A stretch of DNA of 53,024 nt. It comes from Microscilla marina ATCC 23134 (GTDB lineage: Bacteria > Bacteroidota > Bacteroidia > Cytophagales > Microscillaceae). The position numbers and the translations under genes are program-made. Each line of letters opens with the position of its first letter. Positions within the stretch are counted from its first letter, which is position 1. The notes beneath the pieces were generated by a model. It did not search any database, was not told the DNA's origin, and saw nothing but the letters and a program-made list of their open reading frames with translations. Positions 9,194 through 17,386 of the stretch are shown here, one piece after another. Location of the stretch: contig NZ_AAWS01000061.1 of the NCBI RefSeq assembly GCF_000169175.1, forward strand, positions 1 to 53,024, given 5' to 3'.

Positions 9194-10252
9194 ATGAGCG
9201 CAACTGTTCGTAAAGTTTTGCAATATGTAATATCTCTGGCAATAGCTACAGCTTTATTACTTTACTTATTTCAGGATTTTAACTTTCAACTAATTGCTGA
9301 GGCTTTCAAAAAAGCTGATTACAAGTGGGTTGTTTTATCTGCTGTTTTGACTTTTACAAGTCACCTCATGCGTGCTCACCGTTGGAATATTATACTCAAA
9401 CCATTGGGGTATACTCCTTCTCTTTATACTTCTTTTCTTGCCGTGATGTCAGGCTACTTTATCAACCTAGTTGTACCCCGTGGAGGAGAAGTAGCAAGAA
9501 GTGGTTTATTACAGAAAATGGAACGTATACCTGCTACTAAAGCATTTGGTACCATTGTATTAGAGCGTATCATTGATGTACTGATCTTGGGTACTTTAAT
9601 TGTCATGCTACTTGCCGTAGAAGTTGATCAGATAACACAAATTATTACCAGTACTTTTAGCTCTAAGCTATCAGGTTTACAAAGTAAGTTCTATTTAATT
9701 GTTATTGCCGGGGTGGGCTTATTGTTACTCACAGTCTTGATATTTTTCCGATTTAAACAAAAAATACAGCAATCACTTTTGTATGCCAAAGGAATGGACA
9801 TTGTCAAGAAAGTTTTGGAAGGAGTTGTAAGTATTTTAAAAGTAAAAAACCAAGGAGCTTTCTGGTTCCATACCATTGGTATTTGGGCCATGTATTATCT
9901 GATGGCATTTGTGTTATTTCAATGTTTTCCAATTACGTCAGACCTTAGCCCTTGGGTAGGTTTTACGGTGTTGGTAGTAGGGGGAATAGGGATGGCGGCT
10001 CCAGTTCAAGGAGGTATAGGTGCCTACCATATTCTGATTACCCCCGTCTTAATGTATTACCTGGCAAGTAAGAACCCACAAAAAGACGAAGTTTTGAGTA
10101 TTGTTACTTTTATGCATGCTGCACAAACACTAGTGACCATTATGATTGGTGGGGTAGCCCTGTGGTTGAGCACCGCCATGACTAAAAGGCAAAACGCACA
10201 ATCTTTACCTGAAGAAGATATGACAGAGGAGGAAATAAAAGCGGTACAATAA
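9194..10252 (+). CDS. Lysylphosphatidylglycerol synthase-type transmembrane (flippase-like) protein
   Basis: A 352-residue integral membrane protein of the LPG synthase transmembrane family (UPF0104/YbhN-like), with about eight hydrophobic spans. The family blocks are visible: HLMRAHRWNIILKPLG near residue 55, VPRGGEVARSGLLQ near 95, FGTIVLERIIDVL near 117, and a C-terminal GGIGMAAPVQGGIGAYH with HAAQT. It lacks the cytosolic aminoacyl-transferase domain of MprF, so it probably resembles only the flippase half; the substrate is unknown (lipid or isoprenoid). The C-terminus is acidic (EEDMTEEE). It starts 27 bases after panD and probably shares its transcript; its stop codon lies inside the terminator hairpin that ends the unit. 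Confidence 0.85.
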   Translation: MSATVRKVLQYVISLAIATALLLYLFQDFNFQLIAEAFKKADYKWVVLSAVLTFTSHLMRAHRWNIILKPLGYTPSLYTSFLAVMSGYFINLVVPRGGEVARSGLLQKMERIPATKAFGTIVLERIIDVLILGTLIVMLLAVEVDQITQIITSTFSSKLSGLQSKFYLIVIAGVGLLLLTVLIFFRFKQKIQQSLLYAKGMDIVKKVLEGVVSILKVKNQGAFWFHTIGIWAMYYLMAFVLFQCFPITSDLSPWVGFTVLVVGGIGMAAPVQGGIGAYHILITPVLMYYLASKNPQKDEVLSIVTFMHAAQTLVTIMIGGVALWLSTAMTKRQNAQSLPEEDMTEEEIKAVQ

Positions 10253-10267
10253 CCGCTTTCTTTTTTT
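10238..10267 (+). terminator. Intrinsic terminator overlapping a stop codon
   Basis: An 8-bp perfect stem AAAGCGGT/ACCGCTTT with a 6-base loop is followed by C and seven T residues. The TAA stop of the upstream gene (10250-10252) lies in the loop and start of the right arm, so the last codons form the left arm. Confidence 0.9.
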
Positions 10268-10696
10268 CTAGTCATTGAGCGCCTGTTCTATTGAATGAAC
10301 ATAGGCAATGTTCATTTGATGAAATTTAGCGTTGGGGTGCTCATTTGCTATTTTAGACCAACCTATTTTTACACTTTGTTTGAATATCTTATCATCAGGT
10401 AATACCTTTCTGATGATGTTTAGCCCCATATTAAAAGCTTTTTCTTTCCATTCAACAAAATACCACTCCATAGAAGGTTGGTGAAAAACCATTAATTTTC
10501 TTTTATCAAATATGAGCTTTTTTATCGAGTACAAAGGAATAAACTCATAAGCCTTATTGAATATTTCCTTGAATTCATTCATAGGGATATAAGAGCGGGT
10601 GATAGTTACGATGAGGGCATTTTTTTCTTCTTCCAGATATATTTTAGCGGTTTTAAAGTTTTCCAAGAGAACTATTTCAGTTGTTGGTGCATGCAT
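10268..10696 (-). CDS. Small cytoplasmic protein, possibly STAS/SpoIIAA-like
   Basis: A 142-residue soluble protein without signal peptide or membrane span. I do not recognise a characterised family with certainty. The layout (a short beta-rich start KIYLEEEKNALIVTIT, then a helix MNEFKEIFNKAYEFI, a strand with KKLIFDKRKL, W/E-rich WYFVEWKEKAFNMG, and VLPDDKIFKQS) resembles small Cytophagales proteins related to the STAS/SpoIIAA fold that I know from sequence patterns; that link is inference. It converges on the flippase-like gene, leaving only the terminator between them, and is divergent from the heptose adenylyltransferase gene. Codon use looks like that of its neighbours, so it is probably a real gene. 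Function unknown. Confidence 0.75.
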   Translation of the reverse strand: MHAPTTEIVLLENFKTAKIYLEEEKNALIVTITRSYIPMNEFKEIFNKAYEFIPLYSIKKLIFDKRKLMVFHQPSMEWYFVEWKEKAFNMGLNIIRKVLPDDKIFKQSVKIGWSKIANEHPNAKFHQMNIAYVHSIEQALND

Positions 10697-10755
10697 AATT
10701 CAATATTTTTAATAATTCGTAAGTAGATATTCATATTTGTTTGAACGATTCAGTG

Positions 10756-10763
10756 TAAATTTG
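10756..10763 (+). promoter_or_regulatory. Candidate -7 element of rfaE2
   Basis: TAAATTTG matches TAnnTTTG and lies 41 bases before the ATG at 10805; a TTTG 16 bases further upstream could serve as -33, slightly close. Tentative. Confidence 0.35.
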
Positions 10764-10804
10764 TTTTTAAAATACTGAAAAGATTTACTAAAGCTTGACA
10801 ATAA

Positions 10805-11293
10805 ATGCCTACATCTGATAAAATATACGCTTCTGAACAAGTGTTGTTGCCCGTAATAAGTACTTGGAAAACAGCTGGTAATAAAGTTGTATTTACCAAT
10901 GGTTGTTTTGATATTGTTCACTTGGGGCACCTCGATTACCTTGAAAAAGCCCGACAATTAGGGCATAAACTAGTGGTAGGGTTAAACACCGATGACTCTA
11001 TCAAGCGACTCAAAGGTAGCTCCCGTCCAATTATTCCTCAAATAGCGAGAGCAAGACTGCTTGCTGCACTTGAGTTTGTAGATGCAGTGGTGCTTTTTGG
11101 TGATGATACCCCTTTGCAATTGATCAAAACATTGTTGCCTGATGTTCTTACCAAAGGTAATGACTATGCAATAGAAAATATTATAGGGGCTGATGTGGTG
11201 CTGGCTAAGGGTGGAAGCGTGGAAACCATTGAGTTGGTAGAAGGTTACTCTACGTCAAGTATCATTGAGAAAATCCTTACTGTACATCAATAA
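10805..11293 (+). CDS. rfaE2: D-glycero-beta-D-manno-heptose 1-phosphate adenylyltransferase
   Basis: A 162-residue cytidylyltransferase-fold nucleotidyltransferase corresponding to the C-terminal half of E. coli HldE. It activates heptose-1-phosphate with ATP for lipopolysaccharide inner-core synthesis. The signature TNGCFDIVHLGHLDYL at residues 31-46 contains the HxGH motif (39-42). VVGLNTDDSIKRLKG follows at about 57, and the C-terminal block ends in YSTSSIIEKI, the ISTTxxxxKI-type motif. The kinase half is absent, as in other Bacteroidota where the two activities are separate proteins; the partner kinase is not in the window. A single gene flanked by a divergent small protein and, downstream, a zinc peptidase. 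The specificity call rests on the motif set; glycerol-phosphate cytidylyltransferases are close relatives. Confidence 0.9.
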   Translation: MPTSDKIYASEQVLLPVISTWKTAGNKVVFTNGCFDIVHLGHLDYLEKARQLGHKLVVGLNTDDSIKRLKGSSRPIIPQIARARLLAALEFVDAVVLFGDDTPLQLIKTLLPDVLTKGNDYAIENIIGADVVLAKGGSVETIELVEGYSTSSIIEKILTVHQ

Positions 11294-11359
11294 CTCAAAA
11301 TGAGATTTTTCGTATAACTAAAGCGTCAAACTTAATTTATCATTTAAATAAAATTGTAT

Positions 11360-12049
11360 ATGGCATTTGTAATCATTTTTGTTGTTTTCCTACTTATTAG
11401 TTTTTTAGTGCAAAATCGCCTGAAATCAAAGTTTAGGGAGTATTCACAAGAAACACTTGTATCAGGCCTTACGGGAGCTCAGGTAGCTCAAAAAATGTTA
11501 GAGGATCACCGGATATACGACGTTGAGGTAGTATGTGTAGAAGGTAGGCTAAGTGATCATTATAACCCTGGCACTAAAACCATTGCATTAAGCGAAGAAG
11601 TGTTTCACGGAGCTTCGGCCGCCGCTGCTGCAGTGGCAGCCCACGAAACTGGACACGCAGTACAACATGCGCAAGCGTATAGTATGCTCGAAATTCGCTC
11701 TATGTTGGTGCCTGTTCAAAATGCAAGCTCTACTATTTTGAACACGATTTTTATCTTAAGCTTCTTAGGAGGCATTATTTTTAACTTATTTAGTTACCAA
11801 ACAGTGCTTACTATCATAGTAGCTTCTTATTCTGTGATTACCTTATTTAGTTTTATTACTTTACCTGTAGAGTTTGATGCAAGCAAGCGTGCACTCGCCT
11901 GGATAGAAGATAATAAAATTGTGACTACCAGTGAGCAGGCAATGGCAAAAGATGCCCTACACTGGGCAGCTATGACCTATGTAGTAGGAGCGTTGGCTTC
12001 GCTTACTTTCTTGTTATATTATGTATTCCAGATGCTTGCCAGCGACTAG
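11360..12049 (+). CDS. YugP-type membrane zinc metallopeptidase
   Basis: A 229-residue protein of the Zn_peptidase_2 (YugP) family. I start it at the ATG at 11360; an in-frame TTG two codons upstream is less likely. It opens with a transmembrane helix (VIIFVVFLLISFLV), followed by the metal-binding motif HETGH at residues 95-99 within VAAHETGHAVQHA. Two more hydrophobic spans lie at about 125-165 and a last one near the C-terminus (LASLTFLLYYVF). The EFDASKRALAWIE block is family-typical and probably supplies the third zinc ligand or substrate contacts. Predicted inner-membrane protease of unknown substrate. It has its own downstream terminator and stands alone. Confidence 0.88.
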   Translation: MAFVIIFVVFLLISFLVQNRLKSKFREYSQETLVSGLTGAQVAQKMLEDHRIYDVEVVCVEGRLSDHYNPGTKTIALSEEVFHGASAAAAAVAAHETGHAVQHAQAYSMLEIRSMLVPVQNASSTILNTIFILSFLGGIIFNLFSYQTVLTIIVASYSVITLFSFITLPVEFDASKRALAWIEDNKIVTTSEQAMAKDALHWAAMTYVVGALASLTFLLYYVFQMLASD

Positions 12050-12210
12050 TTTTACCTTATTGTATTTTATTGATATGTTTTTTGCTATAAAATTATTCTT
12101 TAAAAAATACAAAATGGAATATTTTCTAAGCTTTAAAAGGTAAGAGCTAAAAGAATAACCTATTCATTGCCAATATTTTAAGCGAAGCTACTTGTAGTAG
12201 CTTATGTATA

Positions 12211-12244
12211 AAGTCTGATACATTCGTGTTCAGGCTTTTTTTTA
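12211..12244 (+). terminator. Intrinsic terminator downstream of the zinc peptidase
   Basis: An 8-bp stem AAGTCTGA/TCAGGCTT (one G-U) with an 11-base loop is followed by eight T residues. It lies 160 bases after the peptidase stop and before the acyl-CoA dehydrogenase promoter. Confidence 0.75.
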
Positions 12245-12258
12245 TTGGTCATTAATCG

Positions 12259-12266
12259 TATGTTTG
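12259..12266 (+). promoter_or_regulatory. Candidate -7 element of the acyl-CoA dehydrogenase gene
   Basis: TATGTTTG fits TAnnTTTG and lies 35 bases before the ATG at 12302, just after the preceding terminator. No clear -33 at standard spacing. Confidence 0.45.
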
Positions 12267-12301
12267 CATAACATTAAAATATAACAATACTAATATTTTC
12301 T

Positions 12302-13471
12302 ATGCCTGATACGATTTCAATTCCGACCCAGTCACCTGATTATTTGACTGAAGAACATATAGAAGTAAGAGATGCTGCCCGTGATTTTGCCCAAACCAAG
12401 CTTTTGCCTGGTGTGATAGAACGCGATACCAACCAAACCCCTGCACTTGCCGAACTCAAAGAAATGGGAGAGTTAGGTTTTATGGGGATGATGGTAAATG
12501 AAACATACGGAGGTGCAGGTATGGACACTGTATCTTATGTGTTAGCTATTGAAGAAATATCAAAAATTGATGCTTCAGCCTCAGTAGCAATGTCTGTGAA
12601 CAATTCACTGGTATGTTGGGGATTAGAAGCTTATGGAACTGAGGAACAAAAAGAAAAATACCTGAAGCCCTTGGCAGCAGGTGAAAAAATTGGGGCTTTT
12701 TGTTTGTCAGAGCCTGAAGCTGGTTCTGATGCTACCTCGCAACGTACAACTGCCGAAGACAAAGGTGATTATTATTTGTTGAATGGTACCAAAAACTGGA
12801 TTACCAACGGAAGTATTGCCGATACCTACCTAGTGATTGCTCAAACTTACCCCGAAAAGGGACAAAAAGGAATCAATGTGCTGATTGTAGAAAAGGGCAT
12901 GGAAGGATTTGTAGTGGGTAAAAAAGAAGATAAACTGGGCATTCGTGGTTCTGATACACATTCGTTGATGTTTACGGATGTAAAAGTGCCCAAGGAGAAC
13001 CGAATTGGAGATGATGGTTTTGGGTTTAGATTTGCTATGAAAACCCTCAATGGTGGGCGCATTGGTATTGCTGCACAAGCTTTGGGAATTGCCTCAGGAG
13101 CTTATGAGCTTTCTCTTAAATATGCCCAGGAAAGAAAGGCTTTTGGTAAACCTATTCATCAACACCAGGCAATTGCTTTTAAACTGGCTGATATGGCTAC
13201 CAACATAGAAGCTGCCCGCTTGCTTGTACTGAAAGCTGCCCGTGCCAAAGATATGGGACAAGATTATGCACAATTGAGCGCAATGGCTAAGTTGTTTGCT
13301 TCAAAAGTAGCGATGGAAACCACCGTGGAGGCTGTTCAGGTACACGGAGGCTATGGCTATGTAAAAGAATACCATGTAGAAAGATTGATGCGTGATGCGA
13401 AAATTACGCAAATTTACGAAGGAACTTCTGAAGTTCAGAAGATTGTGATCTCGCGTGGAATCTTGAAATAA
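12302..13471 (+). CDS. Acyl-CoA dehydrogenase (short/medium-chain type)
   Basis: A 389-residue FAD enzyme oxidising acyl-CoA to enoyl-CoA, passing electrons to ETF. All three domains are present: N-terminal helices (TEEHIEVRDAARDFAQTKL), middle beta domain with the FAD-binding CLSEPEAGSDA and NGTKNWITNGSIAD at about residues 135-170, and C-terminal helical domain with LKYAQERKAFGKPI and the catalytic glutamate at about position 373 in IYEGTSEVQ. The glutamate position near the end matches short-chain/butyryl-CoA dehydrogenases rather than isovaleryl-CoA dehydrogenase. Exact chain-length preference cannot be read from sequence. It is a single gene, with a TAnnTTTG element 35 bases upstream and a strong terminator downstream; an AraC-type regulator follows and could respond to a related metabolite, but that is speculative. 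Confidence 0.93.
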   Translation: MPDTISIPTQSPDYLTEEHIEVRDAARDFAQTKLLPGVIERDTNQTPALAELKEMGELGFMGMMVNETYGGAGMDTVSYVLAIEEISKIDASASVAMSVNNSLVCWGLEAYGTEEQKEKYLKPLAAGEKIGAFCLSEPEAGSDATSQRTTAEDKGDYYLLNGTKNWITNGSIADTYLVIAQTYPEKGQKGINVLIVEKGMEGFVVGKKEDKLGIRGSDTHSLMFTDVKVPKENRIGDDGFGFRFAMKTLNGGRIGIAAQALGIASGAYELSLKYAQERKAFGKPIHQHQAIAFKLADMATNIEAARLLVLKAARAKDMGQDYAQLSAMAKLFASKVAMETTVEAVQVHGGYGYVKEYHVERLMRDAKITQIYEGTSEVQKIVISRGILK

Positions 13472-13504
13472 TCTCATTTTAAGCTTAAAACATACTTGAT
13501 GTAA

Positions 13505-13546
13505 AATAAAGTGTATGTGCATTTGCTTGCATACACTTTATTTTTT
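13505..13546 (+). terminator. Strong intrinsic terminator after the acyl-CoA dehydrogenase
   Basis: A perfect 13-bp stem AATAAAGTGTATG/CATACACTTTATT with a 12-base loop is followed by T residues to 13546. The upstream side is A-rich, so it could also stop transcription from the other side. Confidence 0.92.
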
Positions 13547-13625
13547 ACCTTTACGAGAAGTTGGATTAGTGCAATTCTCAAGTATATAACTCGTTCTGAA
13601 TTCGGGAGTTAAACTATTAAAGATA

Positions 13626-14552
13626 ATGGAAGATTACAATAAAATAATTGAGTCACTGGGTGTTAAGTACAGAAGAGGTAAAAATATAAAAATCCTACAA
13701 TCTACAAAGGTGGAGAATCATTATGATGTAGAAAATTATATTTTGTTACTTCATGATGGCGAAATATCTTTTGGTGACGGAACCGAAGTTGTTGAAAAAG
13801 GAGACATGCTGTTTATTCCTGGTGGTAAGCAATCTACTATCTGGTATGGTAACAATGCAGAAGAGAACATTATCAACAACGAAGAATTTATAAGCAATAA
13901 AGATAAGTATTTTGAAGCCAACGAAGATGCTACACTGGTAGGCAAGCTACCTACATCTTTTAGTTATGTGGCTTTCGAATCAAAGGTCTTTGACTCTATC
14001 AGTTTCTTTGCTTCATTAGACATACCTCCTTTTATTATAAGCAATAACGCTGGATTGGCGCGTATAGTAAAAGAAGTTGTAGTAGAAAGCTTAGGCGATA
14101 TGCCAGGTAAAAGCCGTATGGTTCACCTCAAAACAGAACAAATTGCGGTTGAGATTATCCGTTATATCCTTAAAAACAACATGTTTGTAGAGCGACTCGC
14201 CACAAACAGTACTTATTTTAAAGACCCACGTTTAATAGATATATTCAACTATATCAAAGAATACTTAGGTGGAGATCTTTCAAACAAAGTATTGGCAAGT
14301 GTAGCGAATGTCTCTGAAGATTATGTTGGGCAGTACTTTAAGATGTTGACCGGTATTAATCCCCAAGATTATATCGAGTACCAACGAATGGAAAAAGCAG
14401 TACACATGTTGCGTACTTCTAACAAGAGCATTCGTGAGATTGGTTCAGAGGTAGGTTACAAAGATACCGCTTATTTCTGCCGTCGTTTTAAAATGATGTT
14501 TGGAATACCTGCTGGAAAAATGCGTCGTCGTGACTCATTAATGAACGTATAA
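13626..14552 (+). CDS. AraC-family transcriptional regulator
   Basis: A 308-residue regulator. Residues 1-100 are beta-rich and cupin-like (NYILLLHDGEISFGDG, KGDMLFIPGGKQSTIWYG), the usual ligand-sensing half. The C-terminal 100 residues form the double helix-turn-helix of the AraC family: first HTH in LSNKVLASVANVSEDYVGQY, second in SIREIGSEVGYKDTAYFCRR followed by FKMMFGIPAGKMRRR, the family signature. An unusual feature is the middle region IARIVKEVVVESLGDMPGKS, which may be a dimerisation helix set. It is monocistronic, between two strong terminators. Target genes and ligand are unknown; the neighbouring acyl-CoA dehydrogenase is only a candidate by proximity. Confidence 0.9.
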   Translation: MEDYNKIIESLGVKYRRGKNIKILQSTKVENHYDVENYILLLHDGEISFGDGTEVVEKGDMLFIPGGKQSTIWYGNNAEENIINNEEFISNKDKYFEANEDATLVGKLPTSFSYVAFESKVFDSISFFASLDIPPFIISNNAGLARIVKEVVVESLGDMPGKSRMVHLKTEQIAVEIIRYILKNNMFVERLATNSTYFKDPRLIDIFNYIKEYLGGDLSNKVLASVANVSEDYVGQYFKMLTGINPQDYIEYQRMEKAVHMLRTSNKSIREIGSEVGYKDTAYFCRRFKMMFGIPAGKMRRRDSLMNV

Positions 14553-14610
14553 TTTAACGAAATGGGTGATTGAATCATTTTCCAACACCGACTTTCACAA
14601 AAAAGATATT

Positions 14611-14639
14611 AAGCTCCTAATTTTTTAGGAGCTTTTTTT
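14611..14639 (+). terminator. Intrinsic terminator after the AraC regulator
   Basis: A 10-bp perfect stem AAGCTCCTAA/TTAGGAGCTT with a TTTT loop and trailing T run, 58 bases after the stop. Confidence 0.93.
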
Positions 14640-14675
14640 ATGCCTTTTAACCAATATTGCAGATATTCAGCTTTT

Positions 14676-14872
14676 TAGTAATGGACAAAAAATAATCTTT
14701 CGATTCAGGAAATGACCTTTACTACTGATGCTTCGTTATTTTTATTGCTCGTAGCGCTGCTACAAACGCAACCGTCGCGCAGGCTGGCTCAACATCCATA
14801 GGATGTTGCCATCTCGCCTCAGTGGTAAATCTCTATCTCCAAATGGATACCTTATTTTTCAACCATTACTTA
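14676..14872 (-). repeat. Divergent MITE-like inverted-repeat element, about 197 bp
   Basis: The ends are inverted repeats (left AGTAATGGACAAAAAATAA, right reverse complement AGTAATGGTTGAAAAATAA). Internal blocks GATGCTTCGTTATTTTTA and CGTAGCGCTGCTA are identical to the reverse complement of the 209-bp element seen at 8445 and 51443. It therefore looks like a diverged relative in opposite orientation. It ends just upstream of the MBOAT start codon. Confidence 0.7.
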
Positions 14873-14888
14873 GTTAAAAAAAGACAAC

Positions 14889-16295
14889 TTGCTTTTTAAC
14901 TCATTCACATTTCTGCTCTTTTTTGGAGCTTTTCTTCTGATATACAAGCTCTTACCTTCTAATTACCGCAAGCAGGGTTTATTAGTGGCAAGCTATACTT
15001 TTTATGCTTTTTGGCGTTTTGAGTATATTTTTTTGTTGCTTTTCTCTACATTGTTAGACTACGTTTGTGCTCGTCAAATTGAGCGAGCTACCCAAAGCAA
15101 GGTACGTAAAGCCTACCTTTTTCTTAGCCTTTTTATCAACTTGGGCATACTTGTATTTTTTAAGTACGCCAATTTTTTTGGCGACAATGTCGTGTCTTTG
15201 GCAAATCTTTTAGGTGTGGAGACTTCCTGGGTTACTTGGCATCTTGTGTTACCACTTGGTATCTCTTTTTATACTTTTCAAACAATTAGTTATACTTTAG
15301 ATGTGTACCATTGTCGACTAAATGCAGAAAAAAGTATAATAAATCTTGCGTTATACGTGAGCTTTTTTCCGCAATTGATTGCTGGTCCGATTGAACGTGC
15401 CCGCGATTTATTGCCTCAATTCAACCAACTTAAATTAAGGTTTAGCCAAGAAGCCATTTATTGGATTACGCTGGGTTTTTTCAAAAAAATGGTCGTGGCT
15501 GATAACCTTGCGCCTTTTGTTGAGAAGATTTTTAATCCTGATATTCAGGTAGGGGCAGTAGACTATTTGTGGGGCATGTATGCCTTTGCGATACAGGTTT
15601 ACGCCGATTTTTCGGGATATTCTGACATTGCCTTGGGTGTTGCGCTGTTGTTGGGTGTACGGTTGCATCAAAACTTTCGACAACCTTATTTTGCTTCTTC
15701 TTTTCAAGAGTTTTGGCGTAGGTGGCATATTTCATTGTCGTTTTGGCTCCGCGACTATGTATATTTTGCTTTAGGTGGCAGCCAATCCAAGCGAACTCTG
15801 TTTACTTATCGCAATTTATTGCTTACAATGCTTGTGGGCGGTTTGTGGCACGGGGCTAGCTGGACTTTTGTGTTATGGGGGGCTTTGCACGGAGCATTGT
15901 TGATAACTGAGCGTCCGTGGTTGGGAGCGACCATTCATTATCCCGCTTTGAGGTTTTTGAAACAATGTTGGGTATTTCATTGGGTAGCACTGGCATTTGT
16001 CATATTTAGGGCGAAAAGTGTGTCACAAGCAATAGAAATACTCAGACAAATAGGAGAGGGGATAGGGCAGATAGTAGGTGCGTTTGACTTAGAGACCTTC
16101 CCTAAGGTGGGGTGTTTTTTTGCGGTAGTGTTGGGGTTACTTGATTGGGGGCAAAAAAAACAATGGTTTATTCCTACTGCCTCAAACAACGGTTGGCGGT
16201 ATTGGCTACGTTTTGGCATATTAACGGGTTTGTTCTGGGCAATTATGTTTTTTGGTGTATTTCGGGGCGCGCAGTTTATTTATTTCCAATTTTAG
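14889..16295 (+). CDS. MBOAT family O-acyltransferase (AlgI-like)
   Basis: A 468-residue multi-pass membrane O-acyltransferase of the AlgI/DltB-like MBOAT family. I use a TTG start at 14889: it gives MLFNSFTFLLFF, the canonical N-terminus of the family, and no ATG lies nearby. About ten hydrophobic spans; family motifs include LPLGISFYTFQTISYTLDVY, the YFASSFQEFWRRWHISLSFWLRDYVY block (here with residues around 275-300), and the catalytic histidine in GGLWHGASWTFVLWG. AlgI-type enzymes move acetyl groups across the membrane to decorate exopolysaccharide or cell-wall polymers. The next gene, 13 bases on, is an SGNH-like protein, the usual partner that completes acetyl transfer on the outside. 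Polymer identity is not given by the window. Confidence 0.92.
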   Translation: MLFNSFTFLLFFGAFLLIYKLLPSNYRKQGLLVASYTFYAFWRFEYIFLLLFSTLLDYVCARQIERATQSKVRKAYLFLSLFINLGILVFFKYANFFGDNVVSLANLLGVETSWVTWHLVLPLGISFYTFQTISYTLDVYHCRLNAEKSIINLALYVSFFPQLIAGPIERARDLLPQFNQLKLRFSQEAIYWITLGFFKKMVVADNLAPFVEKIFNPDIQVGAVDYLWGMYAFAIQVYADFSGYSDIALGVALLLGVRLHQNFRQPYFASSFQEFWRRWHISLSFWLRDYVYFALGGSQSKRTLFTYRNLLLTMLVGGLWHGASWTFVLWGALHGALLITERPWLGATIHYPALRFLKQCWVFHWVALAFVIFRAKSVSQAIEILRQIGEGIGQIVGAFDLETFPKVGCFFAVVLGLLDWGQKKQWFIPTASNNGWRYWLRFGILTGLFWAIMFFGVFRGAQFIYFQF

Positions 16296-16308
16296 CGCTT
16301 ATATTGGT

Positions 16309-17202
16309 ATGAGACAAAATAAGGTAGTTTCTATAAGCCTGTTCCTATTGGTCTTACTGGCGGTAGAAGGGTGGTATTTGTGGCAACAAAAAAGGGTAAA
16401 TCAAATAATTAAGCAAAAACTAACCACTGCCAAAAGGCATCCGGTGCTGTTGCTGGGTAATTCGCACATGCATTTCGGTGGTTATATTAATGATCAAACC
16501 CAAGCGATCAACCTGGCATTTCCGAGTGAACTATTCATTTTTACCTATCTTAAAATCAAGCTTTTAATGCCTAAAACTGTACTGGTAGCGCTGAACCCGC
16601 AGCATCTGCAAAAAAATAATGATGATGCCCTAAAAAATGGTTTACTGAGCGAACCCCAGTATAATTACTTGTATGGGTTGCTCACCCCCGAAACACAACA
16701 ATTGTTGTATCAAGCTTGCCCTTTTGAACAATGGATGGTGTTTAGAGCCAAACAGTGGTTTCCCTTCTTAGGAACAAGGTTAAAGTCGCCTGTTACTTCT
16801 GATTTATTAGGTGGTTATAAAGGGTATAAGAGTAGGGGAGAGGTAACAGTTCAAGATATTCATCGTCGATTACAAACAGTGTTTGGCGCTTATCGTTATC
16901 AACTGTCTTTGTTGCAGTTGACTTATCTCAAAAAAATAGTGGATTATTGTAGCCAACAACAGATAAGGTTGATATTTGTAGGTTTTCCATTGCACCCTAA
17001 TTTTTTTGCCAAAATACCTGCTAAAGTATTCCATCAATTTCAGAAAACTCTTGAGGAACTGAAATATTCAGGCAGTTTTGAGTACTGGGATTATAGCCAA
17101 CAGTTTGATGAGTCTAAGATGTTTTACGATCCAGATCATTTGAATAAACAAGGAGCGAAGGCATTGAGTAAGTTGATTTTTACTCGTTTGAATCATCAAT
17201 AA
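16309..17202 (+). CDS. Membrane-anchored SGNH-hydrolase-like protein, partner of the MBOAT acyltransferase
   Basis: A 297-residue protein beginning MRQNKVVSISLFLLVLLAVEG, a single N-terminal signal anchor; the ATG at 16309 lies 13 bases after the MBOAT stop, and the longer in-frame extension into that gene is unlikely. LLLGNSHMHFGG at about residues 45-56 resembles the block I motif of SGNH hydrolases (GDSH, here GNSH). DPDHLNKQGAKALS near the C-terminus supplies the DxxH pair of block V. That order is typical of DltD/AlgX/AlgJ-like proteins working with MBOAT proteins in polysaccharide O-acetylation. The first-block Asp to Asn change is noteworthy, as the serine that follows is kept. Likely periplasmic domain. 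A strong terminator follows directly. Confidence 0.8.
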   Translation: MRQNKVVSISLFLLVLLAVEGWYLWQQKRVNQIIKQKLTTAKRHPVLLLGNSHMHFGGYINDQTQAINLAFPSELFIFTYLKIKLLMPKTVLVALNPQHLQKNNDDALKNGLLSEPQYNYLYGLLTPETQQLLYQACPFEQWMVFRAKQWFPFLGTRLKSPVTSDLLGGYKGYKSRGEVTVQDIHRRLQTVFGAYRYQLSLLQLTYLKKIVDYCSQQQIRLIFVGFPLHPNFFAKIPAKVFHQFQKTLEELKYSGSFEYWDYSQQFDESKMFYDPDHLNKQGAKALSKLIFTRLNHQ

Positions 17203-17240
17203 AAAAACAGGTACCTACCGTGCTTGGGCACCTGTTTTTA
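17203..17240 (+). terminator. Bidirectional intrinsic terminator
   Basis: AAAAACAGGT pairs with ACCTGTTTTT around a GC-containing loop; the A run before and T run after make it usable from both strands. It starts one base after the SGNH-like gene stop, and the convergent GNAT gene ends 147 bases beyond. Confidence 0.9.
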
Positions 17241-17386
17241 GTAAAAGGAAGTCAAGACGACTTCAAAGTCTTAGTCTTGAGCCCTGACAAGGTTCTGGCG
17301 ACTAGGTGCAAGGTGCTAGGTACACCTTGTTCCATAGGTAATCAACAAATTCATATTACACTCATTTTCAATGGTTTATGAATTTA

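Noticed and set aside
17241-17386. Possible small RNA in the gap before the GNAT gene
   Set aside because: Several short inverted words (AGTCAAGACGACTTCAAAG region) but no convincing stem or terminator of its own; kept as plain intergenic sequence.
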